Assembly: GCA_034401795.1 (NCBI GenBank)
Contig: CM067373.1
Span: 39,915,669 to 39,979,668, forward strand
DNA from: Chaetoderma sp. LZ-2023a
Taxonomy: Eukaryota; Mollusca; Caudofoveata; Chaetodermatida; Chaetodermatidae
Direction: 5' to 3'
Length of the DNA: 64,000 nucleotides
Both the position numbers and the translations under genes were made by a program. The notes beneath the pieces were generated by a model. It worked only from the letters and a program-made list of their open reading frames with translations. It searched no databases and was not told the origin of the DNA. Position 1 is the first letter of the stretch. Each line of letters starts with the position of its first letter. Shown in pieces: positions 1 to 11,964 of this stretch.

Positions 1-257
1 GCCAGGGCTGAACACGCTATATATGCTAACACATTTAAATCGACATTTATGTTGTTGGTTTTGAGAAACACGAAGAGGGCGATGGTCGACAGCACTTGCT
101 CTACTGTCGTTGTCGTCGTCCTCGTTTTTCTTTTTCATAAATTGCTTAAAATATATGTCATTGTAAGTTACTTATTAAATATGAAACTGATTTGTTTATC
201 AAATTTGCGATTGCGGGACAATATTGTTATTGAAGCAGATGTAATGATGCCACGTAG
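1..257. other. Non-coding sequence before first microsatellite
   Basis: No coding region or RNA gene is recognisable here. The open frames that run through this stretch are short and continue into the trinucleotide tract, so they are not supported as genes. Confidence 0.5.
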
Positions 258-344
<87 letters not shown>

Positions 345-365
345 CCAGCAGCAGCAGCAGCAGCA
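258..365 (+). repeat. Compound microsatellite (TAC)n then (CAG)n
   Basis: About 29 uninterrupted TAC units (258-344) are followed at once by about 6 CAG units (346-365). On the two strands the tract reads as poly-Thr/poly-Gln or poly-Ser, which creates spurious open frames. No flanking coding evidence supports a polyglutamine protein. Confidence 0.95.
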
Positions 366-870
366 AGACCGTTATCAGAATCTGGTCGAACAGGATCTGA
401 TGCGCGACGGCACTACTCTCCGTACCATCCAAAACCCGTTGTCCCCTGCCTTTGAGCATTCTGATTTGCCTAATATTATTCCATCGATCTGAAAGTTACC
501 CACAGCAGAAAATGTGAAAGAAAACTAAATATCTTGCGAATTTAGGCAATATTCAACAACTTAACCAGGTTTTATTTTTAAAAGTGGATTTCTCAAATTT
601 CAGATGAATATCATAATTGTAGAAGCTGGCAAGTAGACAACGGGACTAAACACTAACTCCGCAGCAAAAAGGGGTGCATTTTCGCGTCTGATACTGTCGG
701 TGAATTTCAGTGACCTGGATCCCAGTGCCCTTCGGCTGGATCGTATAAGCCACGGTACCAGGCACGAACCCAGTCGGTGAATTTACTGACTGCGTCAGTC
801 GGAAAACGCACCAAAGTTAAGTTTCCCATAGACTCACAGGCACGTCCCTCTCCGTGCCAGAGCACGAGTC
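366..870. other. Non-coding, nothing recognised
   Basis: Single-copy-looking DNA between the CAG tract and the palindromic element cluster. No long open frame, RNA signature or repeat was recognised. Confidence 0.4.
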
Positions 871-1150
871 TAAGGCCGTGTTCTCACTGGAGAGTTAATC
901 AGGAATAACGCCGTACTTCAGTCTCGCGTTACGCCGGGTAAGTCTTTAGTGAGAACACGGCTTTAGGCCGTGTTCTCACTAGAGACTTAACTGGCGTAAC
1001 GCCATACTGAGGTATGCTGTTCTTCCCGATTAACTCTCCAGTGAGAACACGGCCTCAGCCCGTGTTCTCACTGGAGAGTTAATCGGGAATAACGCCGTAC
1101 TTCAGTTATTCCTGATCACGGCCTAGGTCTCTAGTGAGAACACGTAGGCC
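871..1150. mobile_element. Three abutting palindromic MITE-like elements
   Basis: Three copies of a roughly 90-bp element lie end to end (about 871-963, 963-1055 and 1055-1148). Each begins with a form of GGCCGTGTTCTCACTGGAGA and ends with the reverse complement (AGTGAGAACACGGCC), so each can fold into a hairpin. The interior (GAATAACGCCGTACTTCAG) is also shared. A degenerate fourth copy with a similar left end follows at 1148-1213. There is no coding capacity. The structure fits a non-autonomous TIR element, but the superfamily cannot be assigned because target duplications are masked by the abutting copies. Confidence 0.75.
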
Positions 1151-1548
1151 TTGTTCTCATACAGCCGATATTACGGTGAATACCAGGTATATCGGCTAGC
1201 GTTCTCATTGGACTGCCTCTTGTCCCGGAATAAATAAGTCACTTATTTCTGAAAATTAATCTCACAAAATTGGCGGTTTATCTTCCGATATATCATTAGT
1301 TCTCTCCTATGTGAACGCAACCTTTCCCTCAAAATTTGCCAGGTAGCGTTACAGTCTGCATTTTCTGTCACTTTCCGCCTGCTAGAGCTACGGTCCTCAT
1401 TTTATCTCACTCTCCGCCAGGTAGCGATAAGGAGAACGTGCAGTCCAGAATTATCTTCCACCAGTGTGAATGCAAGCATATATTAAATCTATATATTAAG
1501 CTACATAATACACGACATAGTTAAACAGGATTAAGCAATGAGAGATGC

Positions 1549-1646
1549 CTTAGGTCGTGTTCTCACTAGAGACTTAATCAGGAATAACACCATACTGAAG
1601 TATGGCCTTATTCCGGATCAAGTCTCTAGTGAGAAGACGGCCTTAG
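1549..1646. mobile_element. Further copy of the GGCCGTGTTCTCACT palindromic MITE
   Basis: The left end TTAGGTCGTGTTCTCACTAG and right end CTAGTGAGAAGACGGCCTTA are near-perfect inverted repeats around an interior resembling the cluster at 871-1150. It stands alone, so it gives the cleanest view of the element (about 98 bp). Confidence 0.75.
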
Positions 1647-1689
1647 TTTCACAGTGGTATAGGCCTATACATTATTGCCATGTGTTGTG

Positions 1690-2130
1690 ACGTCATGCTT
1701 CATTGCTATCTAGAATACGTATTTATTTCCAATGAAGTCGTCCGATCTGTCATTCAACTGATCAAGTATATGACTCAATTACGTCACGTGTTATCTGACT
1801 TTACAATATATAGTGATGTATCTAGCTCAGTCATGAACATTGAAATGTCCGTCAAGTGCACGAATTGTATGTCTTTGATGGATTTGCTATTTAATACACA
1901 TTCTGTTGAATATTTTGAAACTATGATAGCAACAACATCCAGTCAAATTCGTTTCAAAATAATTAATTTCTTGCCAGTATAATTACTTTGAAAATGGGAT
2001 TCTGAGAGATCAGGATCCCCAGTATATAAATTGATTCCAAGATATAAGGATAAAACTGGGCAGAGCTTGGCTAAAATTGGCGGGGCATATCTAGAAAGCA
2101 TGGGCCCATCACGGGGTACATAAGAATCCA
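1690..2130 (+). repeat. Dispersed TGACGTCA/TAGCTAG repeat family, copy A
   Basis: Shares blocks in the same order with 2560-2960, 4300-4470, 4960-5240 and 45050-45440: a TGACGTCA-rich head, a GTACGAATTGTATGTCTTT-like block, an AT-rich stretch, a hairpin element, then a GGGCGGGGCATAGCTAGAAA-like tail. Here the hairpin is at 1904-1968 and the tail near 2060-2100. It is non-coding. It may be a composite non-autonomous element. Confidence 0.6.
1904..1968. mobile_element. Hairpin MITE, degenerate copy
   Basis: Left arm TGTTGAATATTTTGAAAC and right arm CAGTCAAATTCGTTTCAAAA flank a short GCAACAACATC loop. The right terminus has diverged. Confidence 0.6.
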
Positions 2131-2560
2131 CAATACAAATTCGCTAATTCAAACTCACAACTAAAAAACCGTATTAATATCTAAGGGATGAAATCATCAT
2201 ATGTTAAGATTTTGTTCGTTTCATTGCATATAGGCACATAATTTAAGCCTCTAAAAGTACACATTTTTAACCATTTTATTTTTCACACACTCTCCTGTGA
2301 CTTTTTACACCTTAAACCCCCCCTCTTCTACCACATTCATGACATTTTCGAGACATGAACGGATCACACAACAGCGGTTGTCAATCGGAGATATCTTAAC
2401 CATGTTAGCGATTAGTATTTCTAAGCAATCAATAATAAATTGTCCCAATGTTCTTAATATGAATATATTCTCTGGAATAAACAGACACACACATAGCGAA
2501 TTTATAATCAGCTTAGAATAGTTGAGACAATATTAAATGGAGGAATCCAGTTTCTCAGTC
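2130..2560. other. Non-coding AT-rich spacer
   Basis: Two short overlapping open frames on opposite strands (2297-2521 and 2305-2490) have no family features and no support as genes. Nothing else was recognised. Confidence 0.4.
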
Positions 2561-2960
2561 AATCATATGACGTCATAATCAACGTCACGTGTATGCTGAC
2601 GTCATAATCAATTACGTCATGAATGACGCGATATAGTCCATCATAAACGCTTAATAGTCCGTCAAGTTGTACGAATTGTATGTCTTTACTAGTTAATAAA
2701 TTATGTTGAATATTTTGAAACTAAATTGACTGACCGTAGGCGGCGACAACGCTCAGTCAAATTAGGCCTAGTTACAAAGTATTCAACATCCTAGCTGTGC
2801 AGTCTTCTGGAAATTGCGATTCGGAAAGTGCACGGATCGATTGATCCCAACACGATCAAAGCGTGGGTGGCGCTTAGCTAGAGATGGGCGAGGCATGGCT
2901 AAAACTGAATTCCTCCATCATATTCGAATATCTAATGCTAGAATAATGTGGCCATTCCAG
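2560..2960 (+). repeat. Dispersed TGACGTCA/TAGCTAG repeat family, copy B
   Basis: Same block order as copy A, with two GACGTCATAATCA motifs in the head, the block near 2655-2685, a hairpin at 2704-2788 and a GCGTGGGTGGCGCTTAGCTA tail near 2857-2902. It is better preserved than copy A. Confidence 0.65.
2704..2788. mobile_element. Hairpin MITE copy in repeat B
   Basis: TGTTGAATATTTTGAAACTA at the left end pairs with TAGTTACAAAGTATTCAACA at the right end. The loop is GGCGGCGACAACG-like. Confidence 0.7.
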
Positions 2961-3229
2961 AATAAAGTGTGTTTATCCTCCGGACTGTTTTTGTGATAGA
3001 AAGTACACAGTAAGTCTATCACCTCTATTTACATAGCTTCTGGCATATCTCGCTGTTTCAGTGTTTAAATGATGGACTCTAATTATTAATTTACATGTTG
3101 CCTGTCTTATCCGAAATCGATTAATGTTAAGATACGGTTAATTCCAAAGATCCTTTTAAAATTAAAATGTGTCTGGTTTACCAGCGTTATAGCTGGACTC
3201 TGTCTATGTGTTAATGTCGCATAATAATT

Positions 3230-3545
3230 ATCGTCATGACGTCATTGCTCGTGGTATGTTATATTATTGACCTCTTATGAATGTCATTTTTCGCGATGTG
3301 TCATAAATAAATAAACAAAATTGTCATAAATGTGAGCTTTTATGACGTCATTGTTTGCGGTGTGTCATAATATTGACCTCTTATGACGTCATTGTTCACG
3401 GTGTGTCATAATACTGAACTTTTATGACGTCATGTTCACTGCGCGCTATAGTATTTAGCTTTTATGACGTCATTGTTTAATGTGTGTCATAAATTGAGCT
3501 CTTATGACGTCATTGTTCATCATAATATTGATCCTGTATGAAGTG
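3230..3545 (+). repeat. Short tandem array carrying TGACGTCA in most units
   Basis: Around six diverged units of roughly 40-60 bp read TTATGACGTCATTGTTC followed by GTGTGTCATAATATTGA. TGACGTCA, the palindromic CRE recognised by CREB/ATF proteins in animals, recurs at about 3239, 3352, 3385, 3427, 3469 and 3506. There is no adjacent gene, so a regulatory role is only a possibility. The regular spacing is explained by tandem duplication. Confidence 0.75.
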
Positions 3546-4280
3546 ACATATACTTGTTATCAGAATAATGTAATTATATAATTAATAAATTTTGTTATGT
3601 TAAATTCGGGATTGTTGACTTATGTTATCCTTGCATTTATGTGTGGATCCTATCTCTTAATGAAATGACATCACGTGTGCGAGTTTTTACTGAAGAAATA
3701 GCATCATTTGTTTTTTCCGAGCAAACTGATAAGACAGGCATGTAATTCATTGATATCAATAAGGCTGCTATGTAATCATATGTTATGACAAGGCCGAGTA
3801 TGCGGACTATGGCACATGACGTTTAAAGGGGATCGCAAACGAGAATTAGATTTCAATAAAAACTGCCGAAAAATAAGTTTATATTACATTTTAGGAATTG
3901 AAAAGAATTTGTCAAGTTTTCACAAATTCTATCACTATTAAGATTTCGGTCAAAGTCATGAATTTTGACATCCCGTTAAATTCACGGTATGACGTCATCG
4001 CGTGAATTGTCAACCGCATGGATTCAGATTACGTCATACATGTTTTCAGAATAAAGGAAACTGGCGTCTAATAGGCCTACAGTTATGCGAAGCTGGACAT
4101 CAGCTCAGATCCAGTTCTAGTTTAACATTAATATGATGGTGTATGAATGAGATATTCTGAGCTATCGGCGATCAGCGACAACAAAACCGTGGACTGAGAA
4201 GCACACAAGTGGTCCATAATGACCATCTAAAATACTTGCTTGCTATATTTTACACATATTGACAGAGAGCTAATAATTAT
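3545..4280. other. Non-coding AT-rich spacer
   Basis: No open frame of note, no RNA signature and no recognised repeat apart from one TGACGTCATC near 3990. Confidence 0.4.
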
Positions 4281-4470
4281 AGGCAGCAACAGTTCCCAGT
4301 CAAATTAGCTTCGAAATACTCAATAGCTTACTTGTATACATTGACATGTATAGATTATGGGAATTCAAGTTAAAAATTTTTAAAGCCGTTCTAACAGGCG
4401 CAAAAATGTGGGCGGTGCTTAGCTAGAAATGGGCGGAGCATAGCTAGAAACGCGGATTATAATCACTGAA
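4281..4470 (+). repeat. Dispersed TAGCTAG repeat family, copy C (partial)
   Basis: Contains only the right half of the hairpin element (4281-4326, GGCAGCAACAGTTCCCAGTC then CAAATTAGCTTCG) and the tail GTGGGCGGTGCTTAGCTAGA at 4408-4455. The left half is missing. Confidence 0.55.
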
Positions 4471-4972
4471 TCGTCCTTCTTTCCTCTTCTATCTTCTGGG
4501 TCTCTGTAAGAATTCTAGGCACCATCACCGTCTGCAATTTGTATTCGATCAACTCCATGCTGGATAAACGCGTAGCACCAATGCAGGGTCTAATCTGTCA
4601 CTCAAGTATCTGACGTCATAATCAAACTTTGTTACTTGTTAGCTGACGTCACAGTCAAATGATATATATCCATTAGGAATGTGACAAAGGTCCAACAGCA
4701 ACGGTCTGAATTGTGTCTTTGGTGAATTTACAATTTAAAGGGCCATCACACCAGAATGCCTGAAATTAGAAATGTTAAAATTGTATACTTTTAGAGGCTT
4801 AAATTATGTACCCCAATGTAATGAAACGAAATATTTAGCATATTTGTTCATTCTGTATAGATTAATATAATATTTAGCCGTGAAGTTGAGTTAGATATAT
4901 GTATCTTTAATCCAACTTCACAACTAAAAGTTTAAGCATTCTGGTGTGAATTTTGTCGTTTATTAAACATTC

Positions 4973-5240
4973 TGTTGACTATTTTGAAGCTAATTTGATT
5001 GGGAGATGGTGCGGCCACATGCAGCACCGGCGCCCAGTGAAATTAGTTTCTAAATAGTCAAACAACATACCTGTACAGTTACCTTGAAATAGGAATTGAG
5101 GGAATGTAGGATCCAGGGGGGGGGGGGAGTTGTGCGCCATAAAAGCGTTTGTTGGTCGGTGATTGGTGTTAAATTATATCCAAACGGCCGTACAAAGTGG
5201 ACGGAGCTAGAGAGAAATGGGTGTAGAATAGCGGACAATA
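4973..5240 (+). repeat. Dispersed repeat copy D with hairpin MITE and poly-G tract
   Basis: The hairpin (4973-5066) has arms TGTTGACTATTTTGAAGCTA and TAGTTTCTAAATAGTCAAAC around a GCAGCACCGGC loop. The family tail is diverged near 5195-5235. A poly-G run at about 5117-5127 interrupts the copy. Confidence 0.6.
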
Positions 5241-5547
5241 GATTGCTCTATTTAGGTCTGCGTAGCTCTAACATTTATATTGGATACGCCCCATGGTTTA
5301 TGAGATATATACTTTGCCCGTTGCCAAAAGGTCCGACAGGAAATGCGATTTTCAGTATGTATCTGAACTGCGACTGTCCTATCGGACCACCACCATAATT
5401 ATAGCTAATAGGTTATCCTTGGTATATGGCCAGGAGACGGTGACTGCCATGTCAAGTGGGTCTTACCCGAATCCCACCCTTGCCAAGATAGAGAAAGGTG
5501 TATTGGAGACTGAGGTCCCATCTTATCGAACATCGACCTGTAAGTAC

Positions 5548-6330
5548 ATGAGAGGAGGTGGGTGGGGTGGGGGTGGGGTGGGGGTGGGAGGACGATGTTG
5601 AGGTATTGGAGGAGGAAGAGGCGGATGAGGAAGCGGAGATGTGGAGGAGAATGACGAGGCGAATGAGGTGGAAGAGGAGGAGGATGCGGAGGGATGAGGT
5701 GGTATGGATGGAGGCGGTGGTATGGAGGGGGGGGATGAGGAGAGGGAGCAGGATGCGGAGGGTGTGGGGATGAGGTGGAGGAGGATGTTTAGGGGGAGGA
5801 GGAGGTGGGAGGAGGATGTGGAGGGGAGGAGGCAATGAGGAGGAGGATGCGGAGATGGATGGGGATGTGGATGGTAGGAGGTGGATGATGCGGAAGAGGA
5901 GAGTAGGGGAGGTGGAGGATGCGGAGGGAGGGAGGGAGGAGGTGGTGTGCAGGGGGAGGAGGGGGAGGGCAGGGAGCAGGATGTGGAGGTGTGGATGTGG
6001 AGGGGGTGGGGTAGAGGAGGCTGGTTACGGGAGCAGGAGGAGGATGCGGAGGTGGGATGAAGAGGCGGAGGAGGGCGTGGATGGGGAGGAGAATGCGGAG
6101 GGAGGGAGGAGGGGTGGTGTTGAGGATGGAGGTAGGGAGGAGAGGGAGCAGGATGCGGAGGGGGAGGAGGAGGTGGGTATGTGAAAGGGAGGTGGCATAG
6201 GAGGATGTTTAGGGGTATGGGAGGAGGATGCAGAGGTGAGATCGAGGGGGTGGGGTGGGGGTGGGTGGAGATGTGGAGGGGGAGGAGGTGCAGGAGGGGT
6301 AGGGGAGGAGGAGGGGTATAGGTTATGATG
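5548..6330 (+). repeat. Purine-rich GGA/GGT/GAT low-complexity region
   Basis: Nearly 800 bp in which the plus strand is almost only G, A and T, built from diverged GGAGGAGGATGCGGAGG-like units. Dense runs of three or more G make G-quadruplex or triplex formation possible. Long opposite-strand open frames rich in Pro/Ser/His or Arg/Glu/Gly are artefacts of this composition. Confidence 0.9.
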
Positions 6331-6683
6331 AGATTTGATGAGGTGGAGCAATAGGTAGCATGTGTAACTTACTTATACCCTGTAGTAGTAAACGTTCAAA
6401 AGCATCAAAATGAGGATTACTGCATTTATTGCTTGTTTGATTCAAACTTTTAGAATTCTCTGCTTAGTAGTTTCAAACAGTAAGCCATAGATGTAAAGCA
6501 TCCGGAGCACTCATTTTCACGAGTTGATGTATTTCAATTGTTGCAATCACACAACTCATTTCCTTATGGTCCAATTGTATGGGAAGGTGTTTCATTTGTC
6601 ATGTCTCTCTGATGTCTGGTTCAAAGTTATGGAAATTACAGATTCTTATCGTCACGTATGACGAAATCCGAGATGGCCACCAA

Positions 6684-6684
<1 letters not shown>
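6330..6684. other. Non-coding spacer
   Basis: No recognisable feature lies between the purine-rich block and the trinucleotide tract. Confidence 0.4.
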
Positions 6685-6769
<85 letters not shown>

Positions 6770-6825
6770 CACCACCACCACCACCACCACCACCGCTACT
6801 ACTACTACTACTACTACTACTACTC
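6685..6825 (+). repeat. Compound microsatellite (CTA)n (CCA)n (CTA)n
   Basis: About 25 CTA units (6685-6760) grade into about 11 CCA units, then GCTA and about 9 CTA units to 6823. The CTA-to-CCA switch looks like spread of a T-to-C variant by slippage. Confidence 0.95.
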
Positions 6826-7950
6826 GAATGTGCCAAATATACAGAACACCGAGGACAGCTATCTAGAGATCTATTACATTTTGTTATTTCAGAGGACATA
6901 TTACTATATGCAATCCCGACCTAGGATTTGAAGAAAACTGTTTCATATTTCAGAAAGTCCAGAATTACATTAAACATTCAGGTTTAACATAGGTTCGACA
7001 GACTCAATTAGCGGATGGAAAACAATCGATTATTGTTATTGTTGTTATTATTGATCTATAGTTATGTCCCGCACGTTTCTAAATAAGCGCAGCCCACATT
7101 TGTGTGTGTTGGAATATGAATCATGAATTCCCAGAATCCCAATTTCGAGCTAACTATGCATGAGCGTTGGTGGATATTGTGAGGCTAGTTTGTTTGGGTG
7201 TCATTGATCCTTTTGTAGCAAGGGCTCCCGGTCGGGTTAGTTTCAAAATATTTAACAGCATGTTTACTAAGTTCTAAATCTATCAAAGACATACAATTGA
7301 CGACGACGATAAAAACTAAAAAATATAAATAAAACTTAAGCCTGAAGTTGGCCTTAACATCGCTTCAGCTCCTCCGCAGACTCATATCTCGGGTTTTATA
7401 TTTTTTTAAATGATGGCTTTATAATAAGTATTCTATAGAGAAATGTCGTGTTTTGTTGGATCTACTACGCTATGTCTGATTATCTTGAGGGCGTTATCCT
7501 GGCCGAGCAATTCAGCTTTAGGGTGTTATCATCGCCCAGCCATTGATCCCGCTTTGATATCCATTTCCCCACATTAATAACTCGGGTTGCTCGACATTTG
7601 CCTACTTTTATTACAACACTGTATAACAGAATAAAGAACAATCTATCAGCCGGAGGGGCGGGGGATAGTCCTGAATAGATCTTCCGTACAAAGACTCAGA
7701 GATGGAGTCTGGCTGAATCGATATACAAGGCCGGAGGAGAGCTGTATGCGCACTCACAGGCCTCGATACAATAGGCGGATATGCGTACCGGAAGTTAAAC
7801 AAGGCGAACAAACGAGGCATTGGCCACGTCGCCTGCAGTCCTGAGAACAGAGGCTGGAGACCAGACTTGGCATTGTCTTAGTAGCATCTTATATATTCAA
7901 AGTAGTTAAAGTTCGAATATGATATCGAGGTTCCCCGATTACATACCGAC
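6826..7950. other. Non-coding spacer with a diverged hairpin half-element
   Basis: The stretch 7190-7264 ends in GGTTAGTTTCAAAATATTTA, the right arm of the hairpin family, with a decayed left side. The 7611-7820 minus-strand open frame has no recognisable domain. Nothing else was recognised. Confidence 0.4.
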
Positions 7951-8046
7951 CCAGTGGGCAGACGACGTTGTTTCAACGTTGTTTCTACGTCATTCCAATG
8001 TATCAACGTTGATTCAATGTTGAAACACCGTCCTGTGCCCGCTAGG
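7951..8046. mobile_element. Short MITE with CCAGTGGGCA-type inverted ends
   Basis: The left end CCAGTGGGCAGACGACGTTG and right end CCTGTGCCCGCTAGGG are imperfect inverted repeats. The interior is made of palindromic TTTCAACGTTG and ATCAACGTTGATTCAA motifs. AACGTTGA-rich short elements with GGGCAC-like ends are widespread in invertebrate genomes. Target duplications are not clear. Confidence 0.6.
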
Positions 8047-8650
8047 GAAGTAGAATCGGATAACGTGGTACAAATTCTACTCGATTACTCCTGATTCAAG
8101 CGAGAGTAAAAGAGTGTACATACGTAGATTGGTAAAACAACCTCGTGATAACTATGATCGGAGTACCTCGATAACATATTTGAACTAACGTGCTTACTAA
8201 GATCATATGTACAGCTTGCAGGTCAAAGGTCAGATTTCAAGAGCGGCTTTGAGCATAGTGATAAAACTTCTCAAGCAAAGCACAACTACAAACACAACTC
8301 CATTCGAAATATACACACATATATGCAACCCAACCCATTCCAGTCTTCTCATGAACCAAGGTCACGAGGTCTTCAGAGCGATCAAGGTTGATCAAATTAG
8401 ACTCAAAATGAAGCTACAACACCACTCATACTGTTAACCATATGCAACAGATGTTACGTACATATTCATTTATAACTAGATGACATTGATAGCGCGTGAA
8501 AAGTAATTGGGCTAAACCTCAAGATTGATGGAAGTCACATAGACCTTACTGTTGAGATGGCACATACTGGGAAGCAGCTAGATATGTGCGCGCTTGACGA
8601 AAGAGCAATGGAGAGAAAATACAAAAACAAACATACAAAGCGCCTATCAT
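8047..8650. other. Non-coding spacer before the minisatellite
   Basis: No recognisable repeat. The open frame at 8207-8437 (76 codons) has no domain and no context that would support it. Confidence 0.4.
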
Positions 8651-11110
<2,460 letters not shown>

Positions 11111-11111
11111 T

Positions 11112-11964
11112 AATGACATCACAAATAACATACTATATAGGCCATGCACACAGCAAATCATTCGCTTGCACGTATTTCCCCTCGGACCTGACACCTCATG
11201 CGCCTATGGGAAGGGATTTGCGTTTCTCCTCGGACCTGACACCTCACGAGGGTGGTGAGGCAGTAAATGCTGCAGTGACCATAGGGGTCGGTGGTGGGGT
11301 GGTAGTAAATGCCGCAATGGCCGTAGAGGTCGTAGAGGTCGATGGTGGGAAGGCAGTAAATTCCGCAGGAGAGGCCAGGGATTGGAAGGCAGTAAATGCC
11401 GCAGGACAGGCCTGGGTCGTAGAGGCCGCAGAAGAGTGCTTCTTGCGCCGTCTCACATGTTTGCTTTTTTGCCATCATAAATAACATACTATACAGGCCA
11501 TGCACACAGCAAATCATTCGCTTACACGTATTTCCCCTCGGACCTGACACCTCATGCGCCTAGGGGAAAAAGTGTGATGCGATTCCCCTCGGACCTGACA
11601 CCTCATGCGCCTAGGGGAAGTGATTTGCGTTTCTCCTCGGACCTCACACCTCACGAGGGTGGTGAGGCATTAAATGCTGCAGTGACCATAAGGGTCGGTG
11701 GTGGGGTGGCAGTAAATGCCGCAATGCCCGTAGAGGTCGATGGTGGGAAGGCAGTAAATGCCGCTGGAGAGGCCGGGGATTGGAGGGCAGTAAATGCCGC
11801 AGGACAGGCCAGGGTCGTAGAGGCCGCAGAAGAGTGCTTCTTGCGCCGTCTCACGTGTTTGCTTTTTTGACATCACAAATAACATACTATATAGGCCATG
11901 CACACAGCAAATCATTCGCTTAGACGTATTTCCCCTCGGACCTGACACCTCATGCGCCTAGGGG
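11112..11964 (+). repeat. Two and a quarter tandem copies of a 355-400-bp unit
   Basis: The string AACATACTATATAGGCCATG starts units at about 11128, 11484 and 11882. Each full unit carries one or two copies of TCCCCTCGGACCTGACACCT followed by CATGCGCCTAGGGGAA, then a GTAAATGCCGCA-rich segment repeated about four times. The third copy is cut off where the 34-bp minisatellite resumes. Unit 2 has an extra copy of the CTCGGACCTGACACC block. No protein family is recognisable. Confidence 0.85.

Noticed and set aside
258-365. Polyglutamine or polythreonine gene
   Set aside because: The frame has no supporting protein-like sequence on either side and both strands are equally open.
5452-6351. Pro/Ser-rich and Arg/Glu/Gly-rich frames over the purine block
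   Set aside because: They reflect base composition; all frames on both strands show the same bias.
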